From Synechococcaceae cyanobacterium (lineage in GTDB: Bacteria > Cyanobacteriota > Cyanobacteriia > PCC-6307 > Cyanobiaceae): a stretch of 10,548 bases of DNA. Below the pieces are notes generated by a model. It was not told the DNA's origin. It saw nothing but the letters and a program-made list of their open reading frames with translations, and did no database searches. Shown one piece after another: positions 1-7,159 of the stretch; position 1 is the stretch's first letter, and every line of letters starts with the position of its first letter. Location of the stretch: positions 1 to 10,548 of the forward strand of contig CANHGA010000052.1 of assembly GCA_947460085.1 (NCBI GenBank), in the 5' to 3' direction. Both the position numbers and the translations under genes were made by a program.

Positions 1-1218
1 GGCGACGCCATGCTGGGCCGCGTGGTGAACTCCTTGGGTCAGCCCATCGATGGCAAGGGTGACATCGCCACCACCGAGACCCGGCTGATCGAATCGATGG
101 CGCCTGGCATCATCCAGCGCAAATCGGTGCACGAACCGATGCAAACCGGCATCACGGCGATCGACGCCATGATCCCCATCGGCCGTGGCCAGCGCGAGCT
201 GATCATCGGTGACCGCCAGACCGGCAAAACCGCGATCGCGATCGACACGATCATCAACCAGAAGGGCGAAGACGTCGTTTGCGTCTACGTCGCCATCGGG
301 CAGAAGGCGGCTTCTGTGGCCAACGTGGTGGAAGTGCTCCGCGAGAAAGGAGCCCTGGACTACACCATCGTGGTGGCTGCCAGCGCTTCCGAAGCCGCCG
401 CACTCCAATACCTTGCCCCCTACACCGGCGCAGCCCTGGCTGAGTCGTTCATGTACAAGGGCAAGGCCACCCTGGTCATCTACGACGACCTCACCAAGCA
501 GGCGCAGGCCTACCGCCAGATGTCGCTGCTGCTGCGTCGTCCCCCCGGCCGTGAGGCCTACCCCGGCGACGTCTTCTATTGCCACAGCCGTCTGCTCGAG
601 CGGGCTGCCAAGCTTTCCGATGCCATGGGCAAGGGCAGCATGACCGCCCTGCCGATCATCGAAACCCAAGCGGGAGACGTTTCGGCCTACATCCCCACCA
701 ACGTGATCTCGATCACCGATGGTCAGGTTTTCCTCAGCTCCGACCTGTTCAACTCCGGTCTGCGTCCCGCGATCAACGTGGGTATCTCCGTGAGCCGGGT
801 GGGCGGGGCAGCCCAAACCAAGGCGATCAAGAAAATTGCCGGCACCCTGAAACTGGAACTGGCCCAGTTCGACGAACTGGCGGCCTTCTCCCAGTTCGCT
901 TCCGACCTCGATGCTGCTACCCAGCAGCAACTGGCCCGGGGTAAGCGTCTGCGTGAGATCCTCAAGCAGCCCCAGTTCAGCCCCCTGATCCTTGCCGAAC
1001 AGGTGGCCGTTGTGTACGCCGGTGTGAAAGGCCTGATTGACGAAGTTCCCGTGGAATCCGTTGTTCAGTTCTGCCGCGAACTGCGTGACTACCTGAAGTC
1101 CAACAAGGCTGACTTCATCTCCAAGGTGCAGACCGAGAAGCAACTCAGCGAAGAAGCTGAGGCCATGCTCAAGGATGCCATCCAAGAGGTGAAGTCGACC
1201 ATGCTCGCCTCGGTTTGA
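1..1218 (+). CDS. atpA: ATP synthase F1 subunit alpha (5' end missing)
   Basis: Alpha subunit of the F1 part of F-type ATP synthase. Three alpha and three beta subunits form the ring around gamma; alpha carries the non-catalytic nucleotide sites and gives an arginine to the catalytic site on beta. The reading frame is open from base 1, so the first Met (base 10) is internal. 405 residues are visible against about 505 in the family, so roughly 100 N-terminal residues (beta-barrel domain) lie outside the window. Visible motifs are Walker A GDRQTGKT (208-231), Walker B LVIYDD (472-489) and the conserved SVSRVGG segment (787-807) with the arginine finger at 796-798. The C-terminal helical domain is complete. 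atpG follows 15 bases after the stop codon, as in other cyanobacterial atp operons. In photosynthetic bacteria the enzyme sits on the thylakoid membrane. The identification is certain. Confidence 0.98.
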   Translation, partial: GDAMLGRVVNSLGQPIDGKGDIATTETRLIESMAPGIIQRKSVHEPMQTGITAIDAMIPIGRGQRELIIGDRQTGKTAIAIDTIINQKGEDVVCVYVAIGQKAASVANVVEVLREKGALDYTIVVAASASEAAALQYLAPYTGAALAESFMYKGKATLVIYDDLTKQAQAYRQMSLLLRRPPGREAYPGDVFYCHSRLLERAAKLSDAMGKGSMTALPIIETQAGDVSAYIPTNVISITDGQVFLSSDLFNSGLRPAINVGISVSRVGGAAQTKAIKKIAGTLKLELAQFDELAAFSQFASDLDAATQQQLARGKRLREILKQPQFSPLILAEQVAVVYAGVKGLIDEVPVESVVQFCRELRDYLKSNKADFISKVQTEKQLSEEAEAMLKDAIQEVKSTMLASV

Positions 1219-1233
1219 GGAAGGGCATAACCA

Positions 1234-2187
1234 ATGGCAAACCTCAAGGACATCCGCGACCGAATTAGTTCGGTCAAGAACACCCGCAAGATCACCGAGG
1301 CCATGCGCCTGGTGGCGGCCGCCAAGGTGCGCCGCGCCCAGGAGCAGGTGCTGCGCAGTCGCCCCTTCGCTGACCGTCTGGCCCGCATCCTGGAGAATCT
1401 CCAATCGCGCATGCGATTTGAAGATGCCGATGCACCCCTGTTGGAGCAACGGGACGTCTCCACCATCACCCTGTTGGCTGTGACCGGCGACCGGGGCCTG
1501 TGTGGGGGCTACAACGCGAACATCATCAAGCGCACCGAACTCCGTTACGCCGAGCTCAAGGCCCAGGGCTACACCGTCAATTTGGTGCTGATTGGTCGTA
1601 AGGCAATTACTTACTTCCAGAACCGCGCCAAGCTGTATACCATTCGGGCCACGTTTACTGGCCTGGAGCAGGTGCCCAATGCCAGGGAAGCCATGGGCAT
1701 TGCCAGCGACGTGCTGGCTGATTTTCTCTCCGGCTCTACCGATCGGGTGGAAATCATCTTCACCAAGTTCATCAATTTGGTGAGCTCCAAGCCCGTGTCT
1801 CAAACCTTGCTTCCCCTGGATCCCCAAGGGATTGCGCTTCCCGATGATGAGATCTTCCGCCTAACTACCCGCAACGGGGAGCTTGGTGTGGAAGTGGGAA
1901 GCACTCCCAATGCGGTCGCCAAACTGCCTTCCGACGTCGTCTTTGATCAGAGTCCTGATCAATTGCTCAATGCCCTGCTGCCGTTGTATCTGGAAAACCA
2001 GTTGCTTCGTTCGCTGCAGGAGGCGGCTGCCTCGGAACTGGCCAGTCGCATGACGGCTATGAACAACGCCAGCGATAACGCTAAGGCGCTTGCGAAGACC
2101 CTTACCCTCGATTACAACAAGGCTCGCCAAGCCGCCATTACCCAGGAGATCCTGGAAGTGGTGGGCGGCGCAGCCGCGATGGTCTAG
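1234..2187 (+). CDS. atpG: ATP synthase F1 subunit gamma
   Basis: Central rotor shaft of F1, coupling proton-driven rotation of the c-ring to ATP synthesis in the alpha/beta ring. 317 residues, the usual cyanobacterial length. The N-terminal helix (about residues 1-55, with the ITEAMRLVAAAK segment at 20-31) and C-terminal helix (about 245-317) form the coiled-coil shaft. The conserved TGDRGLCGGYN motif is at 84-94. Residues about 195-240 form the extra segment that separates cyanobacterial and plastid gamma subunits from those of other bacteria. The only Cys in the protein is C90, so the thiol switch of plant gamma is absent, as known for cyanobacteria. The start ATG has a good ribosome site, GAGGAAGG (1217-1224), overlapping the atpA stop codon. 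A terminator follows at 2272-2343, so this is probably the last gene of the operon. Confidence 0.98.
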   Translation: MANLKDIRDRISSVKNTRKITEAMRLVAAAKVRRAQEQVLRSRPFADRLARILENLQSRMRFEDADAPLLEQRDVSTITLLAVTGDRGLCGGYNANIIKRTELRYAELKAQGYTVNLVLIGRKAITYFQNRAKLYTIRATFTGLEQVPNAREAMGIASDVLADFLSGSTDRVEIIFTKFINLVSSKPVSQTLLPLDPQGIALPDDEIFRLTTRNGELGVEVGSTPNAVAKLPSDVVFDQSPDQLLNALLPLYLENQLLRSLQEAAASELASRMTAMNNASDNAKALAKTLTLDYNKARQAAITQEILEVVGGAAAMV

Positions 2188-2193
2188 TTGATT

Positions 2194-2238
2194 CGATTGG
2201 TTTAACCAAGCTGATTTAATCAAGCGATTGGTTAAATC
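2194..2238. repeat. AT-rich cluster of short inverted and direct repeats after atpG
   Basis: The region starts seven bases after the atpG stop codon and is much richer in A and T than its surroundings. It holds a 13-base palindrome, TTGGTTTAACCAA (2197-2209), and a GATTTAATC palindrome. A near-copy direct repeat occurs as CGATTGGTTTAA at 2194-2205 and CGATTGGTTAAA at 2225-2236. GATTTAA and TTAAATC can also pair across the second copy, so alternative foldings exist. It could be a processing or stability element of the atp messenger RNA, or a protein-binding site. The role is unknown. Confidence 0.45.
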
Positions 2239-2271
2239 TCTCTCGGGTTGTGAAGTTTCCTTCTCAACCCT

Positions 2272-2343
2272 AAAAACCAGCATCCCAAAGGTCGTGTTGC
2301 CCGCAAAGCGGGCGCAACGGCCGCTGGGTTGCTGGGTTTTTTT
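2272..2343 (+). terminator. Intrinsic terminator after atpG
   Basis: An outer stem pairs AAAAACCAGCATCCC (2272-2286) with GGGTTGCTGGGTTTTT (2326-2341), with a small mismatch. The run of seven T at 2337-2343 continues past the stem. Inside it a second GC-rich hairpin pairs GTTGCCCGC (2296-2304) with GCGGGCGCAAC (2308-2318) around an AAA loop, with a two-base bulge. Stem plus T-run is the classical rho-independent layout and would end the atp operon transcript. The A-run on the 5' side means the element could also work on the other strand, but no gene on that strand runs into it. Confidence 0.8.
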
Positions 2344-2411
2344 GTGGCTAGGACATCATTGGCCCACCCGAGCAGGAGGATGGGCCCTGTAGGTCGTTAG
2401 AGCCGGCGGTC

Positions 2412-3143
2412 ATGACAGCCATGGGAGCTTTGGCCTTGGGGCAACTGGCGCTTGAGCCCCTGTTTCCGGTGGCCCTCGGGCGGGTGCAGTTGGCCCCGGA
2501 TCCGTTGGACACGGCCTTCCAGTTGCAGGCGATTAACGAGCTTCGGGGTGGGGCCAGCTCCAATCCGGATCCGGGTTGTGCATGGACCGGGGATCTCAAT
2601 GGCGTCTGGCAACTCCATCGCCACCCAGCCTTTGCGCCTTTGATCGCCTCCCTGCTGGGGCATACCCGCAGCTACTTGCAGGGATTGGGCTTTGATTTGA
2701 GCCAGGTCTCCCTGCATCTGCAGCGCTGTTGGCCGGTGGTAAGCGAACTCGATCAGGTGGTTGGCCGCCACCATCACCCCAATGCCCATGTGAGTGCGGT
2801 CTATTACCTCAACGGCGATGGCAGTGGCCGCCAGGGCTGTTTGCGCCTTTACCCCCACCGGCAGGTGAACGAATTGGTGCCTGGCTTGGCCGTGGGCCAT
2901 GGGGGCCCCCTGGCTGGGGCGCAAGGACTTTGGAATGCACCCTGGATTGATCTGGCACCCCAGGCCGGTTTGCTGGTTTTGTTCCCATCAAATCTTGATC
3001 ACGCTGTGTTGCCCAACGGGGACCCCGACGACACCCGCTACTCGATCAGCCTGGACCTGGCCCTTTCAGCCCCAGCGGCCGGGGAAGGCCAGACTCCGCC
3101 TGAATACCTGGCCCCCCATCCCAGCCAGTGGCACCAGGTTTAG
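2412..3143 (+). CDS. Putative 2-oxoglutarate/Fe(II)-dependent oxygenase
   Basis: 243 residues. The C-terminal half has the look of a double-stranded beta-helix oxygenase that uses Fe(II), 2-oxoglutarate and O2. HHHPNAHVSAVYYLNGDG (120-137) resembles the H-x-H-P-N...SGVYYL signature of putative 2OG-Fe(II) oxygenases of the TIGR02466 type. LLVLFPSNLDHAVLPN (187-202) supplies the distal His (H197), and TRYSISLD (208-215) carries the probable 2-oxoglutarate-binding Arg (R209). Which residue of the first strand binds iron (H120, H122 or N124) cannot be settled by eye. The substrate is unknown; protein or small-molecule hydroxylation are both possible. ATG 2412 has only a weak ribosome site, and Met4 (2421) is an alternative start. 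The gene lies after the atp terminator, so it needs its own promoter, which I could not recognise. The ferredoxin gene follows after 48 bases. Confidence 0.75.
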   Translation: MTAMGALALGQLALEPLFPVALGRVQLAPDPLDTAFQLQAINELRGGASSNPDPGCAWTGDLNGVWQLHRHPAFAPLIASLLGHTRSYLQGLGFDLSQVSLHLQRCWPVVSELDQVVGRHHHPNAHVSAVYYLNGDGSGRQGCLRLYPHRQVNELVPGLAVGHGGPLAGAQGLWNAPWIDLAPQAGLLVLFPSNLDHAVLPNGDPDDTRYSISLDLALSAPAAGEGQTPPEYLAPHPSQWHQV

Positions 3144-3191
3144 GGCTGCCTGGGAGAATGGGTTCTCACGGCCCGCTGCTGCCCTTCCCCT

Positions 3192-3521
3192 GTGACCGAC
3201 TCCCAAGCCTTCACTGTTGTCTGCGACATCGACGGCAGCAGCCACACCTTCCAGTGCAGCAGTGAGCAAACCGTGTTGGCGGCAGCTGAAGCGGCCGGGG
3301 TGCCGTTGCCCAGCTCCTGCTGCTCAGGCGTCTGCACCACCTGTGCGGCTGTGGTCACGGAGGGCACGGTGCACCAACCCGATGCCATGGGCGTCAAAGC
3401 TGAACTGCAGCTGCAGGGCTATGCCCTGTTGTGTGTGTCCTTCCCCCGCAGCGATCTGAAGCTCCGGGCCGGCCAGGAGGACGCCCTCTATGAAGCCCAG
3501 TTCGGCCAGTACCAAAAGTGA
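3192..3521 (+). CDS. Plant-type [2Fe-2S] ferredoxin
   Basis: 109-residue soluble electron carrier. The beta-grasp ferredoxin fold is recognised by the cluster ligands C43-x4-C48-x2-C51 and C81, 30 residues further on, the spacing of plant-type [2Fe-2S] ferredoxins. The loop reads PSSCCSGVCTTC (40-51): it holds a second Cys (C44) next to the first ligand, where photosynthetic PetF usually has Arg (CRAGSCSSC). The sequence is therefore a divergent paralogue and probably not the main photosystem I acceptor. Its partner may be a specific enzyme, and the oxygenase upstream is one candidate by position only. The start is GTG 3192: no in-frame ATG is close, and the N-terminus from there matches the family. 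The last codons overlap the start of the next small gene by four bases (GTGA). Confidence 0.88.
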   Translation: MTDSQAFTVVCDIDGSSHTFQCSSEQTVLAAAEAAGVPLPSSCCSGVCTTCAAVVTEGTVHQPDAMGVKAELQLQGYALLCVSFPRSDLKLRAGQEDALYEAQFGQYQK

Positions 3522-3700
3522 GGCTGGAGCCCCTGGAGCCGCGGCTGCTGCGCCAGGGCGGCCCGCTGCTGGACCAGGTGCGACAGGCCTTGGCCGCCCA
3601 TGGCCGGGCCCTGCGTTGGGCGATTACGGCGGTGGAGCCCAGCCCTGCCGGACCCGTGTTGGTGATTGAGGCCGTTGTCGTGATTGAAGACGACCTATGA
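3518..3700 (+). CDS. Small hypothetical protein, 60 residues
   Basis: I do not recognise a family. The start GTG (3518) overlaps the ferredoxin stop codon in a GTGA arrangement, which favours translational coupling and argues that the frame is real. The 60 residues contain an amphipathic helix-like part (about 14-29), a central RALRWAITAVE segment (30-40), and a hydrophobic strand-like end (PVLVIEAVVVI, 46-56) closed by the acidic residues EDD. There is no Cys, signal peptide or clear membrane span. It could be a small alpha/beta partner of the ferredoxin or of the DUF3326 protein, whose gene begins about 10 bases later. The function is unknown. Conservation of frame and overlap in relatives would decide whether it is genuine. 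Confidence 0.65.
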   Translation: MRLEPLEPRLLRQGGPLLDQVRQALAAHGRALRWAITAVEPSPAGPVLVIEAVVVIEDDL

Positions 3701-3710
3701 GCCCCGCAGC

Positions 3711-4799
3711 ATGAGTCCTGGAGCTTCTATGGCGTCCCCCATGCCCACGTTGCTGGTGATCCCCACCGGCATTGGCTGTGAACAGGGCGGCTATGCCGGG
3801 GATGCCCTGCCCGCGGCGAGGCTGTTGGCGGCAGCCAGTGGCTGCCTGATCACCCACCCCAATGTGATGAATGGTGCCGCCCTGTACTGGAGCGATCCCC
3901 GCATCCAGTACGTGGAGGGCTCCGCCTTGAATCGCTTTGCCACCGGTGCCTTGGGCCTCAGGCCCGTCAGGCGGCAGCGGCTGGGATTGTTGCTGGATGG
4001 GGGCATGGAGCCGGAGCTGCGGCAGCGCCATCTCCAGGTGGTCGATGGCTGTCGGGCCACCTTGGGCCTGGAGATTGGGCCGGTGATCACCACCGACACA
4101 CCGCTGGGGGTGCGCTTGAGCCAGGGGGCGAGTGGGGCCAGTTGGGGCCAGCTGGAGCGCCCCGATGCCCTGCTGCGCGCCGGTGAGCAATTGCTTGCCC
4201 AGGGAGCAACGGCCATCGCCGTGGTGGCCCGTTTCCCGGAGGATCCCGAGAGTGAGGCCCTGGCGGCCTATCGCCAGGGCTCTGGGGTGGATGGTTTGGC
4301 CGGCGCCGAGGCGGTGATCAGCCACCTCCTCAGCAGCCATCTCGGCATTCCCTGCGCCCATGCGCCGGCCCTGAGCCCCTTGCCCCTCGACCCCGGCTTG
4401 GATCCCCGGGCAGCGGGTGAGGAGCTGGGATACACCTTTTTGCCCTGTGTGCTCGTTGGCCTCAGCCGGGCACCCCAGCTGGTGCCCTTGGAAGCAGCGT
4501 CACCAGCGGTGTTGGCCGATCCCCAGCTCCTGGGCCGGGACCAGCTGGGGGCGGTGGTGGCCCCTGCTGGGGCCCTGGGTGGGGAGGCCGTGCTGGCTTG
4601 CGCCGAGCTGGGGGTGCCCTTGATCACGGTGGCCAATCCCTGCCTGCTGGATGTCACGGCTGCCGCCCTTGGGCTGGAGGCCCTCGCGGCTAGCAGTTAT
4701 GCCGAAGCGGCGGGGTTGGTTCTGGCGTTGCGGGAAGGCCTTAGCCCTGCTGCTTTGGGCCGGCCGTTCCCCCGGCCATTCGCCCCTGGGATGGCCTGA
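3711..4799 (+). CDS. DUF3326 family protein of unknown function
   Basis: 362 residues from ATG 3711. Recognised as DUF3326, a family known in cyanobacteria and plastid-bearing plants with no established activity. Conserved-looking stretches are PTGIGCEQGGYAGD (18-31), THPNVMNGA (49-57) and GVDGLAGAEAVISH (192-205). Many short hydrophobic strands alternate with Gly/Ala-rich helices, suggesting a soluble alpha/beta protein. No signal peptide or membrane helix is seen. The start is uncertain. ATG 3729 has a GGAG five bases upstream and ATG 3738 would also fit; homology-like sequence begins only near PTLLVIPTG, so all three keep the domain. The gene closes the + strand group and faces nadE tail to tail with a nine-base gap. 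Confidence 0.85.
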   Translation: MSPGASMASPMPTLLVIPTGIGCEQGGYAGDALPAARLLAAASGCLITHPNVMNGAALYWSDPRIQYVEGSALNRFATGALGLRPVRRQRLGLLLDGGMEPELRQRHLQVVDGCRATLGLEIGPVITTDTPLGVRLSQGASGASWGQLERPDALLRAGEQLLAQGATAIAVVARFPEDPESEALAAYRQGSGVDGLAGAEAVISHLLSSHLGIPCAHAPALSPLPLDPGLDPRAAGEELGYTFLPCVLVGLSRAPQLVPLEAASPAVLADPQLLGRDQLGAVVAPAGALGGEAVLACAELGVPLITVANPCLLDVTAAALGLEALAASSYAEAAGLVLALREGLSPAALGRPFPRPFAPGMA

Positions 4800-4808
4800 G
4801 CGGCTGGC

Positions 4809-6584
4809 CTACAGCGCCGCAATCGGCATGCGCCAGCCGGTGCCAAAGGCGCGGCCGCTCACTTTCAGCAGGGGGGCGGCCTGGCGCCGCTTGAATTCGG
4901 CCCGCCGCACCAGCTGCATGATCCGTTCGGCGTGCTCGCCATCCACGGGGCTGCCATCGGCTAGGCCCTGGCTGACGAGCTCCTCGGGGCTGCGCAGCTC
5001 TTCGATCAGGGCTTTGAGAATCGGATCGAGCAGGGCGTAATCGGGCAGGGAATCGCTGTCCCGTTGGTCCGGGCGCAGCTCGGCGCTGGGGGGTTTGGTG
5101 CGGATTGCGGCGCCCACCAGCTCGCCGCTGGCAGGTAGCCCCAGGGCGGTGCGGCAGGGGACCGCCGCCGGGCTGTCGAGCCAATCGCACAGGTCAAAGA
5201 CGGTGGTTTTGTAGAGGTCGCCGATCACGGCCAGGCCCCCATTCATGTCGCCATACAGGGTGCAGTAGCCCACGGCCAGCTCGGATTTGTTGCCGGTGGA
5301 GAGCAGCAAGTGGCCCTGCTGGTTGGCCACGGCCATCAGCAAGCAGCCGCGAATGCGCGACTGAAGATTTTCAGCCGTGAGCCCGTGGGGCGCTCCATCC
5401 AGGGCAGGTGCGAGGGCGGCATCAAAGCCCGCCATCAATGGGGCAATCGGCAGGGTGTGGGCCGCCATGCCAAGTCGCTCGGCCAAGGCGGTGGCATCGC
5501 TGATGGAGCCCTCCGAGCTGTAGGGCGACGGCAGTAGCAGGGCTTGCACCTGCTCGGCCCCCAGGGCGGCGGCACCAATGACGGCCACCAGGGCTGAATC
5601 AATGCCACCGCTCAGCCCCAGCAACACCCGGCGGAAGCCACATTTTTGGGCGTAGTCGCGAACGCCAAGCACCAGGGCGCGGAAGAGCTGCTCGTTGGGC
5701 TCGGGGAGGGGGGCGTTCAGGCCCAGGCCCAGGGTTGGGAGGTTGGTTCCAGGAGGTTCTGGGTTGTCCCCAGGAGAGCCTGCGCCGCCCCCAGCCCTGG
5801 GGGTTTCCCAGATGGCCACGTGCTCTTGGCAGCAGGCCAATTGGGCGGCGACTGTGCCGCTGGCATCCACCACAAAGCTGGCCCCGTCGAACACCAGCTC
5901 GTCGTTGCCGCCCACCTGGTTCACGTAGAACACCGGGCAGTGCAATTTTTGGCTGGCGCGGGCGGCGAGGCGATGGCGCAGGGCCGCCTTGGCCTGGCCA
6001 AACGGGGAGGCAGAGAGATTGAGCAGCACATCGATCCGGTGCGGTTGCAGAGCGGCTACGGGATCGGGACCAGCCAGGCGGTGGCCCTGCAGTTCCTCCT
6101 CAACCCAGAGGTCTTCGCAGATGGTGAGACCCAGCGTCCAGCTGCGACCTCCCTGCTGGAACTCCAGAACGGCGGGCTGGTCAGCCGCTTGGAAATAGCG
6201 TCGTTCGTCAAAGACGTCGTAGGTGGGCAGCAGTTGTTTGCGGGCGACGATGCGCCATTGGCCACCTGCGACCAGGGCGACGGCGTTGAACAGATTGGGC
6301 TTCTCGGCTGCCGCAATCGATTCGGCCACGCCCACCAGCACGGCCAGGCCGGGGTGGGTGGCCGCCAGCTCGGCGGCGAGTTGATCCAAGACGTCTTGTT
6401 GGTTGCTGAGCAGGGCCGGCCGCAGCAGCAGATCCCGGGGCGGATAGCCCCAGAGGGAAAGCTCCGGGGTGACCACCAGATCTGCGTGGGCAGCTGCCGC
6501 TTCCTGGCAGGCCGCCAGAATTCGGGCTCCATTGCCAGCCAGATCTCCCACCAGGGGATTGATTTGGGCCAGGGCGATGCGCAT
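4809..6584 (-). CDS. nadE: Glutamine-dependent NAD+ synthetase
   Basis: Catalyses the last step of NAD synthesis: ATP-dependent amidation of deamido-NAD, with ammonia released from glutamine. 591 residues in two domains. The N-terminal nitrilase-type glutaminase (about 1-260) has the catalytic triad E41 (TPELSLWGYPPRDLL), K116 (RKQLLPTYDVFDE) and C156 (TICEDLW). The C-terminal synthetase (about 295-575) has the ATP pyrophosphatase loop SGGIDS (325-330), LPSPYSSEGS (351-360) and the STGNKSE...YGDMNGG segment (429-450). The ammonia is channelled between the domains in this family. Residues 263-281 form a Gly/Pro-rich linker that looks longer than usual. Start ATG 6584 shares its A with the nadD stop codon (TGATG), so translation is probably coupled to nadD. 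It is the last gene of the minus-strand cluster. Confidence 0.97.
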   Translation of the reverse strand: MRIALAQINPLVGDLAGNGARILAACQEAAAAHADLVVTPELSLWGYPPRDLLLRPALLSNQQDVLDQLAAELAATHPGLAVLVGVAESIAAAEKPNLFNAVALVAGGQWRIVARKQLLPTYDVFDERRYFQAADQPAVLEFQQGGRSWTLGLTICEDLWVEEELQGHRLAGPDPVAALQPHRIDVLLNLSASPFGQAKAALRHRLAARASQKLHCPVFYVNQVGGNDELVFDGASFVVDASGTVAAQLACCQEHVAIWETPRAGGGAGSPGDNPEPPGTNLPTLGLGLNAPLPEPNEQLFRALVLGVRDYAQKCGFRRVLLGLSGGIDSALVAVIGAAALGAEQVQALLLPSPYSSEGSISDATALAERLGMAAHTLPIAPLMAGFDAALAPALDGAPHGLTAENLQSRIRGCLLMAVANQQGHLLLSTGNKSELAVGYCTLYGDMNGGLAVIGDLYKTTVFDLCDWLDSPAAVPCRTALGLPASGELVGAAIRTKPPSAELRPDQRDSDSLPDYALLDPILKALIEELRSPEELVSQGLADGSPVDGEHAERIMQLVRRAEFKRRQAAPLLKVSGRAFGTGWRMPIAAL

Positions 6585-7159
6585 CAGCAGGGCGGCTCAG
6601 CAAGGCCATAGCGATTGTGCTTGAGCAAGGCCGGTAGGACGGCGGCCGGAATCTGGCTGGGGTCGAGCCGTTCGCGCACGGCAGAACTGGCGGTGGCGGG
6701 GATCTGCAGGGCCAGTTCCACCGGCCGGGATCCCAGGGCTTCGAGGGCCGCTCGGTGTTCGCTGGTGAGGGGCCAGCCATGGCGGGGCACAATCGCCAGC
6801 CTGCAGCGGCCCAGGATTTGATCGGCCTGTTTCCAGCTGGGGATTTGGGCCGCTAGATCACTGCCCACCACAAACACCAACTCGGCTTCGGGCCAGCGCT
6901 GGTGGGCCCGCTCCAGGGTTTCAATCGTCCATGGGCTGCTGAGCTCCTGGGCGAGCTCGAGCCGCGGGTTGCCGATCGCTTCCACCAGACAACCCAACAG
7001 CTGGGCCCGCTCATCGAGGGGGGCACCGTGCCGTTTGAGCGGGTTGGTGCTGGCCCAGGTGGCGACGGCGGGATAGAGGCCCAGCAGCCCCTCGAGCAGG
7101 GCCTGGTGGCCGCAGGTGGGAGGGTCGGCACTGGTGCCAAAGAGGGCCAGCTGACTCAT
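6584..7159 (-). CDS. nadD: Nicotinate-nucleotide adenylyltransferase
   Basis: Transfers AMP from ATP to nicotinate mononucleotide, giving deamido-NAD, the substrate of the neighbouring NadE. 191 residues, normal for NadD. The N-terminus shows the nucleotidyltransferase motif as FGTSADPPTCGH (7-18), where most family members have an HxGH end (GGTFDPxHxGH). Here Thr replaces the first His and the second is kept (H18). The middle part FVVGSDLAAQIPSWK (96-110) matches the GxD...L..W segment of NadD. The C-terminal ATASSAVRERL (155-165) stands for the ISSTxIR phosphate-binding motif. The frame is open further upstream to 7225, but ATG 7159 gives the proper family start and overlaps the stop of the GTPase gene by four bases (ATGA). 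Confidence 0.92.
   Translation of the reverse strand: MSQLALFGTSADPPTCGHQALLEGLLGLYPAVATWASTNPLKRHGAPLDERAQLLGCLVEAIGNPRLELAQELSSPWTIETLERAHQRWPEAELVFVVGSDLAAQIPSWKQADQILGRCRLAIVPRHGWPLTSEHRAALEALGSRPVELALQIPATASSAVRERLDPSQIPAAVLPALLKHNRYGLAEPPC

Noticed and set aside
2380..2400. AGGAGG followed directly by ATG, a possible tiny leader peptide before the oxygenase
   Set aside because: The ribosome site touches the ATG with no spacing and the frame stops after six codons.
2397..2924. 175-codon open frame on the - strand opposite the oxygenase gene
   Set aside because: The + strand frame carries the Fe(II)/2-oxoglutarate signature residues in the right order; the antisense frame has none.
3144..3191. 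Small hairpin GAGAA-TGGG-TTCTC (3154-3167) as a terminator between oxygenase and ferredoxin
   Set aside because: The stem is only five pairs and no T-run follows. At most a minor messenger structure.
3684..3710. TTG start for DUF3326 at 3684, adding nine residues
   Set aside because: Rare start codon without a ribosome site, placed inside the preceding small gene; three ATG codons nearer the conserved domain are better.
3624..4361. 245-codon open frame on the - strand
   Set aside because: Antisense to the DUF3326 gene. Low-complexity composition and no motifs.
5646..6611. 321-codon open frame on the + strand
   Set aside because: Antisense to nadE, which has complete catalytic motifs. No recognisable domain in the antisense translation.
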